Positions 15,130 through 20,931 of a DNA stretch of 25,721 bases are shown here, in pieces. Numbering within the stretch: position 1 is the stretch's first letter; every line of letters starts with the position of its first letter. Position numbers and translations under genes: made by a program. The notes below the pieces were generated by a model. The model worked only from the letters and a program-made list of their open reading frames with translations, made no database searches and was not told the origin of the DNA. The stretch lies in NCBI GenBank assembly GCA_041618535.1, contig JBFKFP010000022.1:1-25721 (forward strand), given 5' to 3'. Origin of the DNA: SHLJ01 sp041618535 (lineage in GTDB: Bacteria; Bacteroidota; Bacteroidia; Flavobacteriales; Flavobacteriaceae).

Positions 15130-17193
15130 ATGGCTAAAAGAGTTACGATAACGGCAGCATTGCCATATACCAACGGACCCATCCATATCGGGCATCTGGC
15201 CGGAGTTTATGTTCCTGCAGATATCTATGCCCGCTATTTGAGGCTCAAAGGTTATGACGTGGCCTTTATCTGCGGAAGCGATGAGCACGGAGTCCCGATT
15301 ACAATAAAAGCAAAAAAGGAAGGTGTGTCACCGCAGGATATCGTAGATAAATATCACGCGGTCATACAAAAGTCTTTCTGTGATTTTGGGATATCTTTTG
15401 ACAATTATTCACGGACCTCAGCAGAAATACACCATAAAACGGCTTCGGATTTCTTTAGAACCCTCTATGATAAGGGTGAATTTATAGAGGAGGTGACCGA
15501 ACAATTATATGACGAGGAGGCGGGTCAGTTCCTTGCCGATCGTTTTGTAGTAGGTACCTGTCCAAAATGCGGCTATGACGAAAGTTATGGCGATCAGTGT
15601 GAGAATTGCGGGACCAGTCATAATGCTACAGATCTGATAAATCCCAAATCGGCGATCAGCGGATCTAAACCTGTGCTTAAATCGACCAAGCACTGGTTCC
15701 TTGCTCTTGACAGATATGAGGGTTTTCTCTCTGAATGGATTCTGAAGGGACATAAGGCCGACTGGAAACCGAATGTTTACGGACAGGTTAAATCCTGGAT
15801 CGATGATGGCTTAAGGCCAAGGGCGGTCACCCGTGACCTGGACTGGGGAATTCCAGTGCCTGTTGAAGGAGGAGAAGGTAAGGTGCTTTACGTATGGTTT
15901 GATGCACCTATAGGGTATATATCGAGCACAATTGAATGGGCTGAAAGAGAAGGCAAGGACTGGAGGCCATACTGGCAGGATGAAGACACTAAGTTGATCC
16001 ATTTTATCGGAAAGGATAATATTGTTTTCCACTGTATCATCTTTCCTGTCATGCTGAAAGCGCATGGTGATTATATCTTGCCTGAAAATGTGCCTGCGAA
16101 TGAGTTTCTCAACCTGGAAGGCAACAAATTGTCTACATCCAAGAACTGGGCCGTCTGGCTCCATGAATACCTGATCGATTTCCAGGACAAGCAAGACGTA
16201 TTGCGTTATGTTCTGACCGCGAACGCTCCTGAGACCAAGGACAACGATTTTACCTGGAAGGATTTCCAGGCAAGAAATAACAATGAACTGGTAGCCATCT
16301 TCGGGAATTTTGTAAACAGGGTGGCGGTGCTTACCCATAAATACTTCGACGGCCGGGTTCCGAAACCGGAACGCATACATGAACAGGACGAATTGGCCCT
16401 GGAATCTGTCAAGGCCTATCCGAAGATCATTTCCAGTTCCATAGAGAGATACCGATTCCGGGAGGCCAGCCAGGAACTTATCAACCTGGCTCGCCTGGGC
16501 AATAAATACCTGGCAGATGAAGAGCCATGGAAGGTTATCAAGGATGATAAATCCAGAGTGAAAACCGTTATGTATGTCGCATTGCAGATCGCGGCCGGAC
16601 TGGCTGTGCTTTCAGAACCCTTCTTGCCATATACTTCAGACAAGCTTAAGAAGATTTTAAATGCATCAGGACTGGAATCGGATTGGACCTGGAAAGGAGT
16701 ATCTTCAAACAGGGAATTAATGCCCGCGGGTCATAAGATCAACAAGGCGGAGTTGCTTTTCACAAAGATCGAGGACGCAGAGATCGATAAACAGCTTAAA
16801 AGGCTGGAGAAAACCAGAGAAGATAATACCAGTTCTACCCCTTCGGTTGAACCGGTTAAAGACATGATTCAATGGGATGATTTCGCTAAACTGGATATCA
16901 GGGTAGCTACAATAATTGAGGCCGAGAAAATGCCAAAGACCAAAAAACTTATGGTCTTGAAGGTGGATACCGGGATGGATGAACGTACCATCGTATCGGG
17001 TATAGCTGAACACTTTTCCCCAGAGGAGATCATCGGTCAAAAGGTAATTGTTCTGGTCAACCTGGCTCCGAGAAATCTCAGGGGAGTTGAAAGCCAGGGA
17101 ATGATCCTTATGGCTGAGGATGCAGATGGCAAATTGGTATTTGTTCAGCCCGAGGATAAACCGGGATTGATAAACGGGCTAAGAATTAGTTAA
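15130..17193 (+). CDS. metG: Methionyl-tRNA synthetase
   Basis: This 687-residue class I synthetase charges tRNA-Met. The 'HIGH' signature is at 19-22 in 'TNGPIHIGHLAG'. The zinc knuckle has Cys144, Cys147, Cys157 and Cys160. The KMSKS-equivalent is 'KLSTSK' (333-338), where Thr replaces Met. The anticodon-binding helical part covers about 390-550. A linker leads to a C-terminal tRNA-binding (Trbp111-like) domain from about 575, 'WDDFAKLDIRVATIIEAEKM', which acts in the dimer. The enzyme is full length, so it is the housekeeping copy. A strong terminator follows directly at the stop codon. Confidence 0.98.
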   Translation: MAKRVTITAALPYTNGPIHIGHLAGVYVPADIYARYLRLKGYDVAFICGSDEHGVPITIKAKKEGVSPQDIVDKYHAVIQKSFCDFGISFDNYSRTSAEIHHKTASDFFRTLYDKGEFIEEVTEQLYDEEAGQFLADRFVVGTCPKCGYDESYGDQCENCGTSHNATDLINPKSAISGSKPVLKSTKHWFLALDRYEGFLSEWILKGHKADWKPNVYGQVKSWIDDGLRPRAVTRDLDWGIPVPVEGGEGKVLYVWFDAPIGYISSTIEWAEREGKDWRPYWQDEDTKLIHFIGKDNIVFHCIIFPVMLKAHGDYILPENVPANEFLNLEGNKLSTSKNWAVWLHEYLIDFQDKQDVLRYVLTANAPETKDNDFTWKDFQARNNNELVAIFGNFVNRVAVLTHKYFDGRVPKPERIHEQDELALESVKAYPKIISSSIERYRFREASQELINLARLGNKYLADEEPWKVIKDDKSRVKTVMYVALQIAAGLAVLSEPFLPYTSDKLKKILNASGLESDWTWKGVSSNRELMPAGHKINKAELLFTKIEDAEIDKQLKRLEKTREDNTSSTPSVEPVKDMIQWDDFAKLDIRVATIIEAEKMPKTKKLMVLKVDTGMDERTIVSGIAEHFSPEEIIGQKVIVLVNLAPRNLRGVESQGMILMAEDADGKLVFVQPEDKPGLINGLRIS

Positions 17194-17221
17194 AAAAAGA
17201 GGCCCGTCAGGCCTCTTTTTT
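17193..17221. terminator. Bidirectional terminator between metG and ssb
   Basis: GAGGCC at 17199-17204 pairs with GGCCTC at 17210-17215 around a 5-base loop. A-runs on the left and T-runs on the right extend the stem to 12 pairs and give a U tail on either strand. It starts at the last base of the metG stop and ends 10 bases before the ssb stop, so it can end transcription from both sides. Confidence 0.88.
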
Positions 17222-17230
17222 ATTCGCTTC

Positions 17231-17557
17231 TCAGAGCAGCAGCAGCTCATTGCAAACCACCTCGGTCACATAGCGGGTTTCCCCTTCCTTGGTCTCATAA
17301 GACCGGTTGGTGAGCTTCCCTTCGATCGCGATCTCTTTCCCTTTTGTCACATAGTTCTCCACCACGTTAACCAGTCCGCCACGGACCACGATATTATGCC
17401 AATAGGCCTTCTCAACTTTTTCACCGTTTTTGTTCTTGTAGCTGTCATCCGTTGCCAATGAGAATTTGGCAATCTTGTTCCCGTCTTCAAAAGTCAGGAT
17501 TTCAGGGTCTTGCCCTAATCGTCCAATCAACTGTACTTTGTTTCTAAGTGCGTTCAT
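17231..17557 (-). CDS. Single-stranded DNA-binding protein, short form without acidic tail
   Basis: The 108-residue protein is one OB fold with the SSB start 'NALRNKVQLIGRLGQDPE', the middle strand 'EKAYWHNIVVRGGLVNVVENYV' and the end 'YETKEGETRYVTEVVCNELLLL'. It ends there, in a string of leucines. The Gly/Pro-rich linker and the acidic DDDIPF-like tip that recruits partner proteins are both missing. Flavobacteria normally carry a longer main SSB elsewhere, so this is likely a second SSB used in competence, repair or stress. Whether it forms tetramers is not readable. It is divergent from the BLUF region, and ATG 17557 is the only good start. Confidence 0.9.
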   Translation of the reverse strand: MNALRNKVQLIGRLGQDPEILTFEDGNKIAKFSLATDDSYKNKNGEKVEKAYWHNIVVRGGLVNVVENYVTKGKEIAIEGKLTNRSYETKEGETRYVTEVVCNELLLL

Positions 17558-17690
17558 AATAATTAAATTTTTTATCCCGAAAAGGTATTCAGGAAGGTTA
17601 AACAGTTAATGCAATTGAATACTCACGATTCAACAGTACAAAGTTGAGAAAACAACACAGGCAAAGTCGGTACTTACGCACTTAAACTCG

Positions 17691-17718
17691 TTTGTAAACG
17701 GTAGTAACCGTTTGCAAA
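17691..17718. promoter_or_regulatory. Inverted repeat upstream of ssb and the BLUF gene
   Basis: TTTGTAAACGG (17691-17701) and CCGTTTGCAAA (17708-17718) are inverted copies with one mismatch, 6 bases apart. The same stretch also reads as a direct repeat, CGTTTG(T/C)AA at 17689 and 17709, 20 bases apart, about two helical turns. The core resembles LacI/GalR-type operators (GCAAACGTTTGC). It could also be a hairpin in RNA. Site 134 bases before ssb and 293 before the BLUF start. Confidence 0.5.
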
Positions 17719-17734
17719 TGAATAATTCATTAAT
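17704..17734. repeat. 31-base repeat, copy 1 (before the BLUF gene)
   Basis: Matches 18616-18646 at 25 of 31 positions without gaps, including the blocks CGTTTGCAA and GAATAATT. The two copies lie 912 bases apart in the same direction and flank the BLUF gene. Counted by eye. Confidence 0.65.
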
Positions 17735-17943
17735 TTTCACTCGAAATAAAATACCTGTGAGACTCTAATAAACCCGACGAATTATTATAGTTGAAAACCA
17801 TTTTAAATTATCAAAGAGGTAATATATGTGATCTTTTTTTGTCATGGTATTTATTGCCGATTGAGTTCATCATTGACTTCCTGTCCCGCTTTATCATCAC
17901 CTGATTTCATGATTTAGTTATCATAATCGCAATCTGTCCAGCA

Positions 17944-17958
17944 CTTTATTGAATAAAG
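17944..17958. promoter_or_regulatory. Perfect 15-base palindrome before the BLUF gene
   Basis: CTTTATT, a central G, AATAAAG. It lies 52 bases before ATG 18011 and is followed directly by TTGACA-like sequence at 17959-17964. An operator is plausible, but no good -7 box follows, and AT-rich DNA can give such palindromes by chance. Confidence 0.35.
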
Positions 17959-18010
17959 TTGACATTTTTTATTAATTTTATTCTTTCCTAATCCCAAATT
18001 AACCCTTAGT

Positions 18011-18427
18011 ATGGAACTTCGTCGGCTTATATACACCAGCCAGGCTACAGAGCCATTCAACAAACGTAAATTATTAGATCTGCTGCACGAATCACGCGCT
18101 TACAATTCTATCGATAACATCACCGGTGTACTCATGCATAAAGAAGGATTTTTTCTTCAAGTTATCGAAGGGGAATCTGAGGCAGTTCAAAATCTTTTCA
18201 ACCGTATAATTAAAGATAAGCGCCATAAGGAAATAAGAATATCACAGGACCTTAAAGTAACAACTCGCCTCTTTCCCCAGTGGTCAATGGGATGCGCAGA
18301 TTTTAACGAGCCGGAACTGAGCCTGCTTCCCGGGATTCGTACAGACTTAAGTGACCCGGAAGTCATTGAGGAATTGATTTCTCAACTCCCGGAAGTTGCT
18401 TCTTTCCTGCTCGCAAATATGAGCTGA
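18011..18427 (+). CDS. BLUF-domain blue-light sensor, stand-alone
   Basis: This 138-residue protein is a single BLUF domain that binds FAD and senses blue light. The key residues are all in place and spaced as in AppA: Tyr8 in 'LIYTSQA', Asn32 in 'YNSIDN', Gln50 in 'FLQVIEGE', Trp91 and Met93 in 'FPQWSMG'. A short helical tail (about 105-138) follows, so it is a short-type BLUF that must signal through a separate protein. No effector domain, EAL or cyclase is fused. Its partner is not evident nearby. It has its own long upstream gap and is followed by 227 non-coding bases, so it is probably its own transcription unit. Confidence 0.94.
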   Translation: MELRRLIYTSQATEPFNKRKLLDLLHESRAYNSIDNITGVLMHKEGFFLQVIEGESEAVQNLFNRIIKDKRHKEIRISQDLKVTTRLFPQWSMGCADFNEPELSLLPGIRTDLSDPEVIEELISQLPEVASFLLANMS

Positions 18428-18615
18428 TCGTTCAGTTCATTGATTTTTTTGCGATTTGATAATTGCCTTCCATGCATAAGTCATATTACCTCTGATTGAT
18501 CTGAATCTAAGTTCTGACCATGTGGTTCAATGGCCAGGATCTCTATCTTATAGAATCAGGCATTCCAGGAATTATGCAAATTAGTTCTTCCTTTTTACCG
18601 ATATAAAACCTTGCT

Positions 18616-18646
18616 GTAAACGTTTGCAATCGAATAATTAATTATC
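18616..18646. repeat. 31-base repeat, copy 2 (before the DinB-like gene)
   Basis: Second copy of the element at 17704-17734 (25 of 31 identical). It ends 8 bases before ATG 18655. Within and just before it, TGTAAACGTTTGCA at 18615-18628 fits the LacI-family operator pattern TGnAAnCGnTTnCA at every fixed base. A site this close to the start codon would suit repression or lie in a short leader. Confidence 0.65.
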
Positions 18647-18654
18647 TTTAAAAG

Positions 18655-19182
18655 ATGATGAAATTCGATCTGAACAAGGGCATTGCCATTCTTGAACGTA
18701 CTCCTGTAATCCTTGAGGCCTTCCTGAAGGACCTTTCCGAAGAATGGACTTTATCAAATGAAGGAGGGGATAGCTGGTCTCCTTTCGATGTGGTCGGGCA
18801 TTTGATTCATGGTGAAAAGACAGACTGGATACAACGGATGAAAATCATTCTTGGTGAAGGTCCGGGCAAAACCTTTGCTCCCTTTGACAGGTTTGCCCAA
18901 TTTGAATCCTCAAAAGGAAAATCGATGAACGAACTACTCGATGAATTCAAAGAAAGACGAGCAGAGAATTTGGCCATTTTAAAGATGATGAAGCTATCTG
19001 AAGATAAGTTTATCCTGAAAGCGATTCATCCAGGCCTGGGAGAGGTCAGCATGAAACAACTCCTTTCAGCCTGGGTGGCTCACGATCTTGGTCATATCGC
19101 CCAGATAAGCCGGGTAATGGCCAAGCAGTATAAAGAAGAGGTTGGTCCCTGGAATGAGTATCTAACGGTAATGCATAGATAA
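18655..19182 (+). CDS. DinB-like (DinB_2) family metal-binding protein
   Basis: The 175-residue protein is a four-helix DinB-type fold. The expected metal ligands are His49 in 'VVGHLIHGEKTDW' and His143 and His147 in 'AWVAHDLGHIAQISRVMA'. The family includes thiol-dependent S-transferases (such as bacillithiol or mycothiol enzymes) as well as many uncharacterised proteins. The DinB name does not imply DNA polymerase IV. Start could be ATG 18655 or 18658. The ureohydrolase gene begins 5 bases after its stop. Its upstream DNA holds the operator-like repeat described at 18616. Function is not assignable beyond the fold. Confidence 0.88.
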   Translation: MMKFDLNKGIAILERTPVILEAFLKDLSEEWTLSNEGGDSWSPFDVVGHLIHGEKTDWIQRMKIILGEGPGKTFAPFDRFAQFESSKGKSMNELLDEFKERRAENLAILKMMKLSEDKFILKAIHPGLGEVSMKQLLSAWVAHDLGHIAQISRVMAKQYKEEVGPWNEYLTVMHR

Positions 19183-19187
19183 TAATC

Positions 19188-19985
19188 GTGATCAGGTTAA
19201 TCGGTATTCCATATGATCAGAATTCTTCGTTTTTAAGAGGTCCGGCTATGGCCCCATCCAAATTCAGGGAGATGGATGTCTCTGGTTCTGCCAATCGTTT
19301 TTCAGAATTAAGAAAGGCGATCATCCCTGGTAAAAGCTATATCGATGCAGGCGACCTCAATTGTCAAAACGAACTCCCTGAAGCAGCCTACCTGAAAATC
19401 AAAGAAACCATAATGACCCATTTGAGGGAGGGAGCCAGGCTGATTTCATTAGGTGGTGATCATTCTATTTCATATCCGATAATTGAGGCTCATGCAGTGA
19501 GATACCCAAAGTTAAATGTCCTCCAGATCGATGCACATGCCGATCTTTATCAGGATTTTGAGGGAAATCCCTATTCCCATGCCTCTCCTTTTGCCCGCCT
19601 TCTGGAAAAAGGACTGATATCCAGCCTAACCCAGGTTGGGATTCGCAGTATGACCGACCATCTTTATGAACAGGCCGAGAAATATGGTGTTCGCTGCATA
19701 GAGATGAAAGACTTTGGTATGGGATTCTTAAAAGAATTAGAAGGCCCATTATACCTGTCCCTTGATATGGATGCCTTTGATCCGGCTTTTGCTCCGGGAG
19801 TATCTCACCATGAGCCGGGCGGATTAACAAGCAGGCAGGTGATCGACATCATTCATAATATTGAAGTAGAAATCGTCGGGGCCGATATAGTTGAACTCAA
19901 TCCGGAACGCGATCTTAACGATGTCACGGCCATGCTGGCCTATAAATTATTCAAGGAAATCTGTACTAAAATGATGCAAGGATGA
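19188..19985 (+). CDS. Ureohydrolase (agmatinase/arginase family)
   Basis: This 265-residue protein starts with GTG and has the full manganese centre of the family: His92 in 'LGGDHSIS', Asp115, His117 and Asp119 in 'QIDAHADL', and Asp193 and Asp195 in 'SLDMDAFDPAFAPG'. 'SHHEPGGLTSRQ' (about 206-217) is the catalytic-loop signature, more like agmatinase than arginase. Agmatinase splits agmatine into putrescine and urea, while arginase, formimidoylglutamase and guanidinobutyrase are alternatives that motif reading cannot exclude. The chain is shorter than usual (about 300) and has no long N-terminal arm. It overlaps the next gene by 4 bases. Confidence 0.9.
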   Translation: MIRLIGIPYDQNSSFLRGPAMAPSKFREMDVSGSANRFSELRKAIIPGKSYIDAGDLNCQNELPEAAYLKIKETIMTHLREGARLISLGGDHSISYPIIEAHAVRYPKLNVLQIDAHADLYQDFEGNPYSHASPFARLLEKGLISSLTQVGIRSMTDHLYEQAEKYGVRCIEMKDFGMGFLKELEGPLYLSLDMDAFDPAFAPGVSHHEPGGLTSRQVIDIIHNIEVEIVGADIVELNPERDLNDVTAMLAYKLFKEICTKMMQG

Positions 19986-20338
19986 GTGAAAAAAGAAAAT
20001 GCCTGGAATGCGGTGAGCCATTGGTTGGTCGTGTGGATAAAAAATTCTGCAATGACGGTTGCCGTAACGTCTATAACAACCGCATCAACAAGGATAGTAG
20101 AAACCTTATACGCAACGTCAACAACAGGTTAAGAAAGAATTACAGGATACTCGAAACCCTGAACCCCGATCAAAAAACAAGGACTTCCCGCTCCCGCCTG
20201 ATCGAAATGGGATTTGATTTTAATTATCTGACAAGTATTTACACAACCAAGGCCGGAAAAACTTACTACTTCGTATACGACCAGGGTTATCTGCCTCTTG
20301 AAAACGACTATTATGCCCTTGTAAAACGAGACAGCTGA
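19982..20338 (+). CDS. Small Zn-ribbon protein of unknown function
   Basis: The 118-residue basic protein opens with a zinc ribbon: Cys7 and Cys10 in 'KCLECGEPL', then Cys23 and Cys27 in 'FCNDGCRNVY'. The rest is Lys/Arg-rich ('NLIRNVNNRLRKNYRILE') and then a compact aromatic C-terminus 'YLTSIYTTKAGKTYYFVYDQGY'. Related conserved proteins are seen in Bacteroidota, but I know of no tested function; nucleic-acid binding is a guess from the ribbon and charge. Start ATG 19982 overlaps the ureohydrolase stop (ATGA), so translation is likely coupled. Its stop TGA ends at 20338 and the stop of the opposite-strand CBS gene begins at 20339. Confidence 0.82.
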   Translation: MSEKRKCLECGEPLVGRVDKKFCNDGCRNVYNNRINKDSRNLIRNVNNRLRKNYRILETLNPDQKTRTSRSRLIEMGFDFNYLTSIYTTKAGKTYYFVYDQGYLPLENDYYALVKRDS

Positions 20339-20806
20339 TTATTTCCAACTCTGTCCTTTAAGTTTTAAGGCTGCCTTTAAAACATCCTTCTGACTAATCT
20401 GGCCAATAAGTTTTCCATTCTCAACTATAGGGAACCGACGTCGTTTGGAGTGCAGGAATTTTGTACAGGCATCGAAAATGTTCATGTCTGCATCTATCGT
20501 TTCCACATCCTTATGCATATGCTTATCGACAGTATTATTATTCATCGATAGATTGTAATAACGTCCGTCATGAATCTGCTTGATACAATCCCCTTCCGAG
20601 ATAATACCAATAAGTTCATTCTTTTCGTTGACAACGGGTCCGCCCGAGATCTTGTATTTGATTAAAGAGTCAATGACATGTTCCACGGGTTGATCCGGTT
20701 TGAAGGTGATCAGTTTCGTCGTCATATAATCCCGAACCCTCAGAAGTGTGTTTTCCGGAGTTTTATTCTTGGGTCTTCTTGAACCCACAAAGCTTTTTAT
20801 TCCCAT
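20339..20806 (-). CDS. CBS-domain pair protein
   Basis: This 155-residue protein is two CBS domains: first about 26-78 ('VRDYMTTKLITFKPDQPVEHVIDSLIKYKISGGPVVNEKNELIGIISEGDCI'-type core) and second about 93-145 ('MHKDVETIDADMNIFDACTKFLHSKRRRFPIVENGKLIGQISQKDVL'-type core). Such stand-alone pairs bind adenosine nucleotides and control a partner. No catalytic domain is attached. The likely partner cannot be read from neighbours. It converges on the Zn-ribbon gene with no spacing and is divergent from the M28 peptidase gene. Confidence 0.92.
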   Translation of the reverse strand: MGIKSFVGSRRPKNKTPENTLLRVRDYMTTKLITFKPDQPVEHVIDSLIKYKISGGPVVNEKNELIGIISEGDCIKQIHDGRYYNLSMNNNTVDKHMHKDVETIDADMNIFDACTKFLHSKRRRFPIVENGKLIGQISQKDVLKAALKLKGQSWK

Positions 20807-20931
20807 GATATTAGTTTTTAGTGCCTACTAAATATAATTATTTTTAATTAGTTAATACAAATCCGCTAAAACTTAGAGCATGTCCCGGCAGAATTTACTT
20901 ATTTTTATAGGGCGTAACTAACTGCCTATAA

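Larger units (their letters stand above)
17558..18010. other. 453-base AT-rich gap between ssb and the BLUF gene
   Basis: I see no credible coding frame on either strand. The gap contains an inverted repeat at 17691-17718, the first copy of a 31-base element (17704-17734), and a perfect palindrome at 17944-17958 shortly before the BLUF start. The rest is unassigned. A small RNA is possible but no clear promoter and terminator pair is seen. Confidence 0.6.

Noticed and set aside
17719..17770. Short open frame of 16 codons beginning at ATG 17718 after the inverted repeat
   Set aside because: It is too short, lacks a start context, and its codons fall inside the repeated element itself.
17558..18654. 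CRISPR array or transposon ends around the BLUF gene
   Set aside because: Only two copies of the 31-base element occur, no spacer series is present, and there are no terminal inverted repeats or transposase.
18655..19182. Reading the DinB-like gene as DNA polymerase IV
   Set aside because: The four-helix fold with three His ligands belongs to the DinB/DfrA-type metal proteins, not to the Y-family polymerases that share the name in E. coli.
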